Positions 10,408 through 21,368 of a stretch of DNA of 64,000 nt are shown in pieces. Within the stretch, counting starts at the first letter, position 1. The number at the start of each line of letters is the position of its first letter. Source of the DNA: Paralithodes platypus (lineage: Eukaryota; Arthropoda; Malacostraca; Decapoda; Lithodidae); contig CM064517.1 of assembly GCA_032716605.1 (NCBI GenBank), positions 27,039,039 through 27,103,038 of the forward strand, given 5' to 3'. The notes beneath the pieces were generated by a model, which saw only the letters and a program-made list of their open reading frames with translations, made no database searches and had not been told where the DNA came from. A program made the position numbers and the translations under genes.

Positions 10408-10505
10408 TACAGTATATAGGAATACCCAAAAGATGCATGGTTGAGGTGCTACGGTGCTCCAGTTGAAAATGTGGCACAAAATCGGCAGCGAGCAGCCGTG
10501 CATAT

Positions 10506-10960
10506 CCCCTACTGTACCGACAACGTCTTGTGTACTTAGTACTTGTGTACTAAGACTTTTCTCTTTGAGAGAAGCTATGATCTTGAGAGAGGTGTCATGA
10601 CAGATGGCTATAGAGTTTAGGCTATTTTGCCACTGCTAGTGATTGTTAAATGTGTGTTGTATATGAGCCTTCTTTTGATGCATTGATTTTTGTTCTTTTT
10701 TCTTTCTCTTTTCGAGCGCTAGTGAATTCTTCGGAAAAATTGGCGCTTATGAGAAATAAGTAACATGCTTATTATTATTATTACTTTATTCTGGCTACTA
10801 TTAGACAATTGTATTCAGTTAAAACGGGCCTCCAGCAATTAACAGGCTTCGAACTATCTCACTTAACCATTTTACGATCACAGATCCTTCTTAAACTGCA
10901 CAAAATAGTCTAAATAGATTAAACTTACAAAGACGTCGCCGGTACAGAAGGGGATATTGG
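10506..10960. mobile_element. MITE-Q copy split by a LINE-I 3' end
   Basis: The start CCCCTACTGTACCGACAACGTCTT (10506-10529) and the rest (about 10786-10960, ending GACGTCGCCGGTACAGAAGGGG) are the two ends of one MITE-Q. Between them lies a LINE-I 3' terminus. Confidence 0.7.
10547..10785 (+). mobile_element. LINE-I copy 2: 3' terminus only
   Basis: From GACTTTTCTCTTTGAGAGAAGC to the (ATT)n tail this is nearly identical to 51889-52122. It holds the last codons of LINE-I (RSYDLERGVMTDGYRV, stop) plus the 3' UTR. An extreme 5' truncation. Confidence 0.92.
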
Positions 10961-10964
10961 TAGT

Positions 10965-11160
10965 ACAAAGGAGTACAAAGGAAATCAAGCAACAACAGAT
11001 CTAGTGACCCTTCTAGGTTGCTTGTCCTCCAAAACACTGAGGATCAAGTGTCCAAACAGTGGTTTAGAGTGGGTAAGGGAACATTGGAAAGGGAATTACT
11101 GCCCTGGAACTAATGTCCGTGGCAGGATTAGGAAGTTAGTAGGGGACAGATGGGTTAGTA
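10965..11160. repeat. repeat P fragment
   Basis: ACTGAGGATCAAGTGTCCAA and TTTAGAGTGGGTAAGGGAAC are the reverse complement of sequence in 30005-30070. A dispersed repeat of unknown type. Confidence 0.65.
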
Positions 11161-11164
11161 ACTG

Positions 11165-12375
11165 AGGGGGGGATAAAATAAAGTTATTCATTTACAAACG
11201 CAGTCAGTCGCGGGTTTGATGCGAGATATTTGTCTAGGCGGAGTTTAAATGAATCAACGGTGATGCAGTCTATAACGTTTCGGGGAAGCCCATTCCACAA
11301 GTTGACAACTCGATTGAAGAAGAAATTCTTAGATTCGTGTGAGTTAAAAGATTTACCAATAATTTTGCAACCGTTTCCCCGCGTGTAATTAGATTGGTCG
11401 ATAGTGAAGTACTTACTACAGTTCATATTGTCGATGCCTTTGATGATTTTGAACACTTGAATTAAGTCACCTCTTAATCTGCGCTGGGTTAAAGGAAATA
11501 GATTTAATTCTCTAAGACGCTCTTCGTATGGTTTGTTCTTAGGCTAGGTATCATTTTGGTAACTCTACGTTGAACTCGTTCTAGCTTGTTTATATCTTTT
11601 TGGTAATAAGGGCACCAGGATTGAACGCAGTATTCCAGAAGAGGGCGGACTAATGAATTGTAAAGGGTTAGGATAACTTCTTTGGATTTATGCTCAAATG
11701 ACCTGCCTATAAAGCCAATTATTTTGTTTGCCTTCTTAACAACTTCTGAACATTGTTGACTCGGTTTTAGGTTACTCGATATTGTTACTCCCAGATCGGT
11801 TTCTCTGTTTACATTCTTAAGCTGAGTGCCATTCATCGAATAGTTTGCTTTCTCATTTAGGTATCCGATATGTAGTACTTTACATTTATCCGCATTGAAA
11901 CTCATTTGCCAAATTTGGGCCCAACATGACAATTTATCTAGATTGTGTTGCATATCGTCAACTTGTTCTTTTGAGAGTACGCTATTTGCAATTTTTGTAT
12001 CGTCAGCAAATTTTGAGATTGTACAGGTGAGACCCTCATCTATGTCGTTGATGTAAATTAGAAAGAGAATTGGTCCTAGTACCGATCCCTGGGGTACCCC
12101 GCTACTTACATTGGTCCATTTTGATGCCTTACCGTTTATGACTACTCTTTGCTTTCTGTCGCTGAGCCAATTTTCTATCCATTTCAACACACCGTCTTGT
12201 ATTCCATGCGCTTTTAGTTTTAGCAGTAAACGTTTGTGGGGAACTTTGTCAAAGGCCTTTTGAAAATCAAGGTATATAATATCTACAGCTTTACTCTCAT
12301 CGTAGAGGTTGAGGATATCGTGGAAGAAGTCTAAGAGGTTTGTTAAACAGGAACGTTTTCTACGAAAGCCGTTTG
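11165..12375 (-). mobile_element. LINE-F copy 1: CR1-like RT, 5'-truncated, one frameshift
   Basis: Best preserved RT of the left half. In order on the minus strand: GFRRKRSCLTNLLDFF (12375 downward), [49 protein letters not shown] (catalytic motif C, FADD), then thumb and C-terminal parts. A frameshift near 11500 separates the last block, RGDLIQVFKIIKG...FFFNRVVNLWNGLPRNVID...LASNPRLTAFVNE. A stop follows before the 3' UTR. The element stops abruptly in the RT near 12375, as expected for 5' truncation. RNA-templated DNA synthesis would be its role, but this copy is not functional. Confidence 0.9.
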
Positions 12376-12811
12376 GTGGGTGGAGGCAAGATGGTGTGCG
12401 GTAGGAGGAGGCTGTAGGCACCAGCTGAACATGCCAGTACTCCCGAGGAGTGCTAGGTGGCTGATAAAGACTACTGGAATTCCTGTTTCACCACCTGGCC
12501 TCCCTTGCTGATCCTTTCAGTGCCTCTCTAATATTAAGGGCAACCCCAGCCTGCCCTTGAAAACCCCTTCTCTTTATACGGTACCACATGCGCATTACAC
12601 ACTATACTAAAATGTCAAAAATTCAAATTGATTAAATGTTTACCATCGGGCCGCCTCTGAATTCCAGGGGGATGGGTGGGTGGTTGGCAGCAGAAATGAC
12701 CTGTGATCTGTCCCATAATAAAATACTGGGTTGGCACTCATCACAGGCAGTTCTGCCATTTCTCTCTCTCAACATACAACTGAAAGCTCACCTCATAAAC
12801 CCTGACAATTA
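12376..12811. other. no gene seen
   Basis: Unique-looking sequence to the right of the LINE-F truncation point, with no recognised repeat or coding signal. Confidence 0.45.
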
Positions 12812-13031
12812 AGCGGCTCGCTTGGTGTAGTGACTAGTGTCTGACTTCCACCCAGAAGGCCCGGGTTCGCGCCCACGCTCGGCGCATTAAAGATTTTTCA
12901 CAAGCACTGAGTCGTTACCATCCCTCATGAGCAAAGGGATGGGGTAGTAGTACAGGACCCCAATGGAAATACGCCTAATCGGCCTTATTGAGCTATCCTT
13001 AGCTAGCTTAGCATGTGCTAGCTTTAAGAAC

Positions 13032-13061
<30 letters not shown>
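12812..13061 (+). mobile_element. tRNA-derived SINE with (ATT)n tail
   Basis: GGCTCGCTTGGTGTAGTGAC (A-box region) and GGCCCGGGTTCGCGCCC (B box) form a tRNA-like head. About 150 bp of body follow, then (ATT)n at 13036-13061. It is not a functional tRNA, as the acceptor stem does not pair. Confidence 0.8.
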
Positions 13062-13062
<1 letters not shown>

Positions 13063-13167
13063 CTCGTTGTTTTTTGTAATTTGGAGAGTTTTGTAAGTGT
13101 CTGAAGTCTTTCAGTGACTCAAGACATATGCATGTCCCCCTCCAGTCTTAGTGGTAAAGGCACTGAA

Positions 13168-13386
13168 GGGTACATCACAGTCAGGAGTGCGAGCTAGAGT
13201 CACTAGGAGTAAGTGACAATTCGGACTCGCGGGCCTATTCGCGGTGAAAATCGATGGCTCCTAGTGACTCTAGCGACTTCTGTTAGAATCCCACTCACTC
13301 GCGGTGAAAATCGATGACTCCTAGTGATTCTAGCAACTCCTGTTAGACTCCCACTAGCTCGCACTCCTGACTGGTTGGTGTACCCT
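13168..13386. mobile_element. MITE-V with internal tandem duplication
   Basis: Inverted ends AGGGTACATCACAGTCAGGA / TCCTGACTGGTTGGTGTACCCT, extending through GTGCGAGCTAG. Inside, a block starting TCGCGGTGAAAATCGATG is present twice in tandem (from about 13239 and 13299). Confidence 0.7.
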
Positions 13387-13429
13387 TAAACCATTTGACG
13401 TTTTATGTATGTATGCATGTACTCTGGCA

Positions 13430-13525
13430 CTTACCCCATTTTTCCTTTTTTTATTTGGGGGGGGGGGGGGGAAGACAGCCTGAACATGGACATCACACGC
13501 ATCTAGGTCATAAGCCACCAAATAT
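13430..13525 (-). mobile_element. repeat M fragment
   Basis: G-run, GAAGACAGCCTGAACATGG and CACGCATCTAGGTCATAAG, shared with the other M copies. Confidence 0.55.
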
Positions 13526-13573
13526 TTTACAGGTTTGACAACCCGAAGGGAAGAGAAGAAAACCTAATATTTA

Positions 13574-13784
13574 AGCCGGTATCACACGAGCGCTTTTTCC
13601 CTCTACATTTATCCTTAACACTTGTCTGGCAGCTTCCGAGGTCAACATTTCAAATATTTCTGTCACCTAAATTCATCTATCGTCAGTCTAGTTTCCGATT
13701 TCGGAGCAAAATATTCCCGAAATGTTGCCAGAAAAATGTTGAGCATAGAATGTTTACTATAAATGCTCTCTTGTGATACCGGCT
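13574..13784. mobile_element. PIF/Harbinger-like MITE, copy 1
   Basis: 211 bp with inverted ends AGCCGGTATCACACGAGCGC / CTCTCTTGTGATACCGGCT, flanked by TTA on both sides (13571-13573, 13785-13787). A 3-bp TWA duplication is typical of PIF/Harbinger. Copy 2 lies at 25319-25534. Confidence 0.82.
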
Positions 13785-13854
13785 TTAGTAATAGCTCCGG
13801 AGTCAAATGGCGTAAGAGTAGTCCTCCCTCCTGCCCATATATGTCATCTTGATA

Positions 13855-13985
13855 TTCGTGTGTAATAAAGCTATTAGCAGGATTCGTGGATGTGTGTAAT
13901 TTTGTGTCTTGTTGTGTTGTGTTATCCTTGTTCGGGCTCTGTCTCGAGTCGGCCACCCACAATAAAGGAAAACAAAAATGGGGAA
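13855..13985 (+). mobile_element. repeat M copy, opposite orientation
   Basis: GTGTAATTTTGTGTCTTG...TTGTTCGGGCTCTGTCTCGAG is the reverse complement of the other M copies and matches 62560-62640. Confidence 0.7.
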
Positions 13986-14299
13986 TGTGCCAGAGAATTA
14001 GATACAGTAGTAGAATCCACACAGACTGATTTATTATAATTCTACAAAGAGGGACCATCCACTTGTCTTCTTTTTTTTTTTCTTAACACATGGGATGGGT
14101 TAGTAATGAAGGAAAAAAAAAAAAAATCTGCTCGTCTAGGTCATTTAGGGGTCGGCGGAAAGTCACAATTAACATAGGGTGATGGGTACGCAATACTATA
14201 TACAGTACTGAAAAATCACTCACGTACACGGCTAGACTTAGAGGGTTGCCAAACATCGGTATTGTTCCGTGGATCTTAAAGTAGTTCCCATACAAATCT

Positions 14300-15130
14300 G
14301 AACCCTCTAGGTGCTATAGGACAAAAGTAATTAAGGCAAACGCAACCATTGCATCGCTGGGGTTTAGGGTTACATACAGCTTGGTCCCGCATAGTGCGAG
14401 AAATTGGTCGATACAGTGCACTATGTGAATTTGCACTATGTGAACAATGTATCCTATGGGAAAAACCGTAATTGGTCGATCGGTCCTCCATATAGCACGC
14501 ATATCTTTCCTTATATCGTTATTTATACCGACACAAACATACCAAGAACAAATGTTAATGATAAATATAGCCCAATTCATCGGCATAATTTCGGCGCTTT
14601 CGTCTGACACAGCGTCGGCGTCGGTAGCCTAGACCGGCGTTTGCTCTCGGTCTGTTTTGATGGTGGGCATTTATTTCACTACCCATCAGGCCCATTGTCC
14701 CTATCACTGAATGCACTTGAGAACACTTAAATACATATATTGATGAGATTACTTACCACACATAATATATTTGAAATCAGTCATAATTATAGTCTTACTC
14801 ATTGGCATAATTTTGGCGCTTTTGTCCGACATGTCGTCGGCGTCGGTAGCCTAGACCGACGTTTGCTCTGCTTTGATGGCCCTGGGAATTTAATTCCTTC
14901 ATTATTACCACCAGACCCACTATCCCTATCACTAAATGCACCAAAGGCCACAATAAACTCGCAAGACAAGAGGTTCGGGCAGAAAATAGCTTGTAAACAT
15001 GTAGTTTTCCAACACAATGGTTGCCAGCCTGTCCACCGATCACAGGTATTCTCATGTATGGGGTAAACAAATTCTGACTCACCAGCCTCCCTCCATGCCC
15101 AAGCTGCTCAAACACCATTGATGCCACGAT
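14300..15130. repeat. region with a diverged direct repeat and a possible TA-element end
   Basis: A block of about 140 bp occurs twice (about 14572-14712 and 14800-14940), sharing GGCATAATTT.GGCGCTTT, GTCGGCGTCGGTAGCCTAGACCG and CGTTTGCTC in shorter pieces. At 14377 CAGCTTGGTCCCGCATAGTG follows a TA and resembles a pogo-type end, but no matching right end was found. The ORFs across it have no recognisable domain. Confidence 0.55.
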
Positions 15131-15609
15131 TCAGGCAGGACATTTATCGCACTGTACAAATTTTGGCCGCACTAATAGAAAACTCCCCGGATTTAACCCA
15201 TATTGCCACCCGACTCACACTAAAAGATCGTATTCACATTGGTTGATAATTTTTGACACATAACGTGCGTTGCTGGTACTCATAGTGGCATCCGTTCAAA
15301 TGACATACCAAAAGTATTTTCAGTGTCGCCTATGAAGATGGTTCTATTTGTCTTGGAAGGTGTATGACATCTTCCAGCTTAGCCATTGGGCTAAAATAGG
15401 TCATGTAAGATTAATGGCACGAAGTCATTTGACTCCAGAGCCACCACTAAATATTAGGCTTTCCTCTCTTCCCTTCGGGTTGTCAAACCCGTACTGTGGA
15501 AACAAGCAGACTACGGTATGTTTAGTTTATACCAAACCAACTGGCCAGACCTATGAGAGTTCCGTATGGAACTCAGTGGTCTGGTTAATCTGCTCTACAT
15601 AACTAACCA
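15131..15609. other. no gene seen
   Basis: Short ORFs only, with no recognised repeat. Confidence 0.45.
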
Positions 15610-15690
15610 ACCAGTATGCGCGCTCAGTTATGGCCTTGCTCGGGGCCTTGGGGCTGTTCGGCCAGGCAGCCTGGGGAACAGCAACAACTG
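15610..15690 (+). mobile_element. SINE-S 3'-end fragment
   Basis: GTTATGGCCTTGCTCGGGGC, GGGGCTGTTCGGCCAGGCAG, CCTGGGGAACAGCAACAAC: the last about 80 bp of SINE-S with a decayed (AAC)n tail. Confidence 0.85.
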
Positions 15691-15854
15691 TCGTGAAACA
15701 TCTCTCCCAGCTTTCTTCTCTCCTTTGCCTTCAGAGCCCATGTTTCAGCCCCATACATTACTGAAATTAAGTTTTGAAATTAAATATAATCGTTAAATTT
15801 GTAATTCATGGCATTGTTTTGATAAATCTTCAATGCGTTATTTCCAGTGACTGT

Positions 15855-16140
15855 ATCAAGTTCGCCATTTCATTTTTTAAATTGGCCATTATCAGTTTAG
15901 GAAGGACCTATAGGAATCTGAAGGGTTAAAGCTATATCCATTAAACCTTCGACTACCACAGGTCCTCCTTAAACTGAAAATCATTGAATGGTCTGTCTGA
16001 ATAGAAGATAAAAAAGGTGTGGTCATACTGAAAAGGTTATCTGTAGAAAGATTATTTTATTTGCTATATGGAGCATAATTGACCACTTGTGAGTTTCAGG
16101 CTATTAAGGAAGTTGGAGCCGTGAACAGATATTAAACAGA
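15855..16140. repeat. decayed MITE-Q-like and W-type repeat
   Basis: CAGTTTAGGAAGGACCTATAGG and GGTCCTCCTTAAACTG are Q-type inner repeats. At 16081-16130, GACCACTTGTGAGTTTCAGG..TATTAAGGAAGTTGGAGCC matches the flanks of the MITE at 25319 and, in reverse, 26390-26445. It is an unoccupied version of that site. Confidence 0.55.
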
Positions 16141-16144
16141 AGCG

Positions 16145-16360
16145 CTCTTAAATTACAGGCTCGCTACCGCTCGCCAGGATAAAATCAACACCTAACTGCC
16201 ACGAAAGGTCTTAAAATTGACAGAAATGGGTCGAAAGTTCTTAAAATCGTCAAAATAATGGGGCGAATGTCTTAAAATTAGAAAAGCAATGGGGCTAAAC
16301 ACGAGGGAGAAAGGAGTCAAGAAAAAAGTACCTCAAGTGGAAATCTCCCCTTAACCCGGG
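16145..16360 (+). repeat. repeat R copy
   Basis: Shares CTTAAAATTACAGGCTCGCT, CGAAAGGTCTTAAAATTGAC-type and AATGGGGCTAAACACGAGGG blocks with copies near 18755, 26660, 27100, 29205, 31080 and 31300. No ends or coding potential identified. Confidence 0.65.
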
Positions 16361-16989
16361 AACTGCAGGAAGACTTAAGAGTCAGAGAAAAAAAAATAAA
16401 CTTTAAATTTTTTTTTTTTTTGCCCCTGGGCCATGCAAAATATCACTCTTCTACCTCCCCTCCTTCAGTTATCACCTATTTTCCCTGTTATTCCCTTATT
16501 CTGAGGTATATTTTCGTGCTAACATTAGCGAGTTGCAAGCAGGGCATTGTCATCTGTTAGCAAGCGAGTGCAAGAGAGAGAGAGAGATAGTATCGATCGA
16601 CTGTCTCAGTGGCCTTGGGGGAAATTGGCGGGAAAGCAGGTTGCCTCACCCATACATTATATAACTCGCGGCCTGTATCTCCGATTTTGACCATCCAAAC
16701 GCTGTTTTCACTCTTTTTATTGTTATTTCAGGTTAATACCTTTATAATCAACCCATAATAGGCGCGTATGGATAAGTATTAATGCTATTTATGGTAAAAT
16801 GAATATTTTAGTGATGGAAACGGCTCAAATACGTCAGCACAGGGAGACTTTTCTAATTACCCCCATCCGCACTTCTTAGGTTAAGAATTACAAGAGCAAC
16901 TAAGCATCTTGACTCTTGTCCTCAGGTTTAGCCCCAATAGTTTGCCCATGTTCACACTTTTGCCCCCATTGTCAATTTAATAACTTTTC
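16361..16989. other. no gene seen
   Basis: AT-rich sequence with poly(T) at about 16409 and a short (GA)n at 16573. Confidence 0.45.
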
Positions 16990-17204
16990 TTTTGTCTTTT
17001 TACTGTGTTAGTCTAAGTTTTGGTGTTTATTTTGCAAGTTTTACATTATAATTCCCTGCTGAGCAATAGATTCTAATTTAAGACGAACCAGAAATTTTTC
17101 TATAATTATTAACCCCACCATAAAAATCTCTTTCAAAAATTATAATGTAAAACTTGCAAAGTAAACAAACCAAAACTTTGACAAACACAGTAAAAAGACA
17201 AAAC
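16990..17204. repeat. foldback element, arms about 67 bp
   Basis: TTTTGTCTTTTTACTGTGTT...GCAAGTTTTACATTATAA (16991-17052) is mirrored by TTATAATGTAAAACTTGC...AACACAGTAAAAAGACAAAA (17138-17202). The ATGTAAAACTTGCAAAC core also occurs alone at 856 and 44954. Confidence 0.8.
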
Positions 17205-17688
17205 AACTAATCAAAATCCCTATGTGGAAACAACGCTTAAGCAAAATAACAATTCTTTATAAATAAAAAAAACAAATCCAAAATTACAAGTAATAATACT
17301 ATGCCTCCAAGTTGTATCAGCATCTGAAGGTCCGCTGATCCAAGGCACGTCCTACCATCAGACAATTTGAGGGCGCAGCTCTTTCCCTGGGAAGAACTGG
17401 AGGCGGCTGTCCAGTCACTGCAAAGTAAGGAACCCGTTAAAAACTACCAAAGATATGGAGTCTGTGCAGGGTGTCAAACCAGAGCAATTTAGTTTGAAGA
17501 CAAATGATTAGGAGAAGAGTACAGGGAAATTAACATTGAGTAGCATTATTTTGGCCTTTTTATTACTTCCACAGACATAATTTGAACTACAAACAATAAT
17601 TTTAGTTATACTGTACAGTACTGTACAGACGAAGAAAATATGGACTCTGCTTTTGTTTGACACCCTGCTGACAGCCATTAACCCTTTC
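17205..17688. other. no gene seen
   Basis: No coding signal. CAGACAATTTGAGGG at 17359 recurs as TAGACAATTTGAGGG at 18353, just beyond the LINE-A copy, so local duplication is possible. Confidence 0.4.
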
Positions 17689-17711
17689 AGGCTCTGGGGG
17701 TTGCCAGATAT

Positions 17712-18355
17712 ATATCTTGATGGAGTTCTGAAAGAAATGCAAGGAAGAGCAGTGGATGATGGTGTACCGCTGATAAGGGAAGGAAATGAGTGGAAGTTGC
17801 CTGTACTGCCATTTGCCGACTATACAGTTCTGATGAGCGATACCGAACGGGAATGGCAAGGTCTGGTAAATATGTTTTGAACAGTGTGAAAAACGGAATC
17901 TGAAGGTAAATGTGGGGAAGAGTAAGGTTATGGTCTTTGAAAGGGATGCAGTCACAGAATGTAAGGCCAGGTTGAAGGGTCAGGCTATGGAGAATGTGAG
18001 CTAATTTAAGTATTTAGGCAATGTGTTCAGCATGGATGAAGTGCGGGAGAGGGTGAAACAGGGGGAGAGGGTTGTAGGGACGCTGAAAGCAGTAACAAGA
18101 AATAGGGTCGTCAGTATGGAACTAAAGAAGTCCTCGCAGGACAGTGGAACGTATGGGAAGCGAGAGAATGACTAAGATAGTGTACGAGAGCGAGGTGGAA
18201 ATACAAAGAGGGAGAGGTAAACAGAGAGTTGGAAGGATGGACTAAAGTATATGTGTGAAAGTGGTGTTGGATGAGAGTCAATTGACTAGGGACAGGTGCA
18301 TGTGGGTGATTCGTTCATGGCCACCCCTTCGGGGATCACTGCGTCCGGCAATAGA
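17712..18355 (+). mobile_element. LINE-A copy 2: decayed RT C-terminal half
   Basis: Encodes DGVLKEMQGRAVDDGVPL, EWKLPVLPFADYTVLMSD (the catalytic ADD is changed to ADY), then in other frames KRNLKVNVGKSKVMVFER and the 3' end with CCCCTTCGGGG (about 18324-18334) and CCGGCAATAGA. Internal deletions make it shorter than 32966-34458. A fragment of MITE-K type (TTAACCCTTTCAGGCTC..GGTTGCCAGAT) precedes it at 17689-17711. Confidence 0.82.
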
Positions 18356-18424
18356 CAATTTGAGGGTACAGTAATTTCCCTGCAAAAGACTGGCTCAACT
18401 GGTAAGGGCTCCAGGTGGTCCAGT

Positions 18425-18598
18425 TACGATCCTGAAATCCCGATCTTAAAACCAAATACAGTAAAAATCATATAGCGAACCCTAAAATTAATTGGGTAAA
18501 TGGGGATGCATTCTGGGACCAGCCAAAACACAAACACTTAAAAACCTATCAAAATATGGTAAATTGGGGCATCGGATAGTGAGGGAGACCTCAGAAGT
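18425..18598. mobile_element. MITE-H copy, left end decayed
   Basis: CGATCTTAAA, AGCGAACCCTAAAATTAATTGG and GGGGCATCGGATAGTGAGGG match MITE-H. Confidence 0.75.
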
Positions 18599-18639
18599 GG
18601 TTAAGGGGGGGAATGAGAGTATTTGGGGAATGAGCGTAT

Positions 18640-18960
18640 TTTTTTGCTAGTTTATATATCTTTAAATTATTTTTTTAGTTTCCTCCCTAGACCCCCCTAC
18701 AAGATAAATTTGTACATTTTTCGGTAGAAAATTTTCCCGGTGAAGGCCAGTTCCTCTTAAAATTACAGGCTCACTATCGCTTGCCAAGACAAAATAAGAC
18801 TCCTAAATGGCACAAGGTCTTAAAATTTACAACCAAATGGGGGTGAAAGGTTAAAATCGTCAAAGTAATGGGCAGAACGTCTTAATTCTAAAGACCAATG
18901 GGGCTTAACAAGAGGGAGAAGGGAGACCAGAAAACTGGCCCACCCCCCTTAACCATGATA
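18640..18960 (+). repeat. repeat R copy, longer form
   Basis: Includes CTAGACCCCCCTACAAGATAA and TTTTTCGGTAGAAAATTTTCC before the block shared with 16145-16360. The same extended order appears in reverse at 26830-26940 and 29270-29400. Confidence 0.65.
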
Positions 18961-19012
18961 TAATAAAGCCGGTAATAATATGCTAGGCTAATAAATAAAT
19001 ACAAATTGGTAA

Positions 19013-19678
19013 ATTGATAAGGTGTGACAGTCACGAGTTTTAGCAAGTGTTTTTTTTTTTTGGCATTTTTTCTTTGATATACAGTGTTGTTTTATACCAA
19101 GGACTGTCGCAAATGAGTATTTACCCATTATCCAACAATCTAAAAACACAGCCCCCACTAGTGGGGAGGGCTATGAAGATCAGGGAAATTGCGGGGTAAA
19201 AGGGGAAAAATAGGGGGCATTTTTCAAAGTAAAAAAAACCAGTAATTGAATTTTGAAAGTTCGCTCGAGTTTTAATGTCCATTAAACCCCAAAATTTGAA
19301 AACCCGAGCCAACATTTGCCAAAACTTGGCTCGGGTTTAGCGATTTTATTAAGTAAAAAAAACACTGTAACCTAACCTAGAATGTTGGATACAAGAATAA
19401 CCCTTACCTACCAGCTAGTATGCGTCTCTAGTTTATCCCATACCTACCAGCTAATCCCTAGTCATGAACCTAACTAAGAAACCTAACCTAACCTAAAAGT
19501 AATACGTGGATAGCGGGAAAAGTGTAATCCGGCAGAGAGACCATAAACAAAGTGACAGTGGCTTTGTGCAGTGGGGACTCTGAAAATGTGGTAAATTGAT
19601 ACGGTGTGACAGTCACGAGTTTTAGAATGTGTGTTTTTTTTTTTTTGCATTTTTTCTTTGATATACAGTGTTGTTTTA
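19013..19678. repeat. direct repeat pair about 580 bp apart
   Basis: GGTGTGACAGTCACGAGTTTTAG, a poly(T) run and GATATACAGTGTTGTTTTA occur at 19013-19092 and again at 19593-19678. Short CCTAACCTAA motifs lie between and after. No coding signal. Confidence 0.75.
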
Positions 19679-19879
19679 CCTAACTAAGAAACCTAACCTA
19701 ACCTAAAAGTAATAAGTGGATAGAAACTAACCTAAAATGTACGCAATTACCAAAGGAGCACTGGATCGCGCAACTGTGAGGTCCCCCGAGGGAAAAAAAA
19801 AATCTATAAAGCAGAAATCCCGTAAAACAGGACTTGTCATTATGCAGACAAGACTGTGTTTTACCCTATATCTCCCTTA

Positions 19880-21368
19880 TAATACATTTGCGACTTGAAG
19901 GACATAAGTTTGCTCACATTCAACCTGTCCCAAAGAAGGGTGACCGCTCTCAACCCACCAACTATCGTCCAATTGCTCTCATCTCTTGTCTTTCTAGAGT
20001 TTTTGAAACTATTCTTGCTTCCAAATTTCTTAAGCATTTCTCTTCTCATAATCTGCTCTCAGATTGCCAGTATGGCTTCCTTAAGGGTCGCTCTACTGGT
20101 GATCTTCTTTCATATCTTACTAACTCTTGGTCATCCTCCTTTCGGGACTTCGGTGAGACTGTTTCTATTGCACTAGACATATCGAAAGACTTCGATAGAG
20201 TCTGGCATAAATCTTTAATTTCTAAACTACCCTCCTTCGGTTTCTATCCCTCCATCTGTGCCTTTGTCTCTAATTTCCTTTCCGGCCGTTCCATAGCCAC
20301 GGTTGTGGACGGCCATTGTTCACTTCCTCACCCTATAAAATCCGGTGTTCCTCAGGGCTCTGTTCTATCTCCTATTCTCTTTCTAATTTTTATAAATGAT
20401 CTCCTTAACCGTACCTTAATTCCCATCCATTCATACGCAGACGACTCAACCTTACACTACTCCATTAGTTTTTCAAAACGCCCCAGCCAGCAATTCCTCA
20501 ACGACAAACTTAATGAAGCCATAGAACTCTTAAATTCTGATCTAAATACTATTTCCAATTGGGGCAGAGAAAACCTTGTTAACTTTAATGCTTCCAAAAC
20601 CCAATTTCTCCATCTATCTACCGTCAGGATCTCCCAGCGGACTATCCCTTATTCTTCAACAACACAAAAATCAACCCTTCATCTTCTCTCAATATTCATA
20701 GTGTCTCTTTTTCTTCTGCTCTCATTTGGAAGGACCATATTACCAGTCTTGCTAAGGCAGCCTCCCAGAAGCTCAGTGTGCTCAACCGCCTTAGGGGGTT
20801 CTTTTCCCCTGCACAGCTTCTTGCTCTGTACAGGGGCATAGTGCGCCCTTGTATTGAGTATTGTTCACATGTCTGGGGAGGTTCCTCTCACACCGCTCTC
20901 CTAGACAAAGTTGAAAGGAAGGCCTTTCGTATCATTAACTCCCGTCCACTCACCAACTCTCTGCAGTCTCTCTCTCTCCGCCGCAATGTTGCATCTCTCT
21001 CGCTATTCTATTGCTACTATAATAATCAGTGTTCCTCAGAGCTATCCCAGTGCATACCACCTCCTTTACGTAGGGCACGTGGTACCAGTCTTGCAACTCA
21101 ATCCCACCCCTACTCTGTGCAACTCTCCAACCCAAGAGTGAAAGTTTACTCTCAAACTTTCTTCTACTCAACAGCTGAGCTCTGGAACTCTCTCCCAGAA
21201 TCAGTCTTTCCCTCTTCCTATGACTTAAATTGCTTCAAACTCTGTGTGTCCAGGCATTTTGGCTCGAACGTCCCTTGATTTTGGCCCTGTCACTCTTCAA
21301 CTATGGGGGAGGCACTCGCTATAGGCAGTAATGCCTTTTGCCTCCCTCAATCATATAGAAAAAAAAAT
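19880..21368 (+). mobile_element. LINE-B copy 1: nearly complete RT and C-terminus, one frameshift
   Basis: Frame 1 (to about 20640) encodes [74 protein letters not shown] and SYADDSTLH (catalytic ADD). A frameshift near 20640 leads into LNRLRGFFSPAQLLALYRGI, RPCIEYCSHVWGG and LRRNVASLSLFYCYYNNQCS, then FYSTAELWNSLPESVFPSSY and CVSRHFGSNVP with a stop. The 3' UTR ends ATCATATAGAAAAAAAAA. A Jockey/CR1-group LINE lacking its 5' endonuclease part. Confidence 0.9.

Noticed and set aside
10030..10503. 157-residue ORF with a poly-lysine end
   Set aside because: It crosses a poly(T) tract, repeat M and MITE-H with no coding features.
14377..14460. second pogo/Tigger-like element starting CAGCTTGGTCCCGCATAGTG
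   Set aside because: The left end looks right after a TA, but no inverted right end was found in the following kilobase, so only a possible fragment is noted.
14795..15127. 110-residue minus-strand ORF with a hydrophobic segment
   Set aside because: It crosses a direct-repeat block and no domain or splice context supports it. Left as non-coding.
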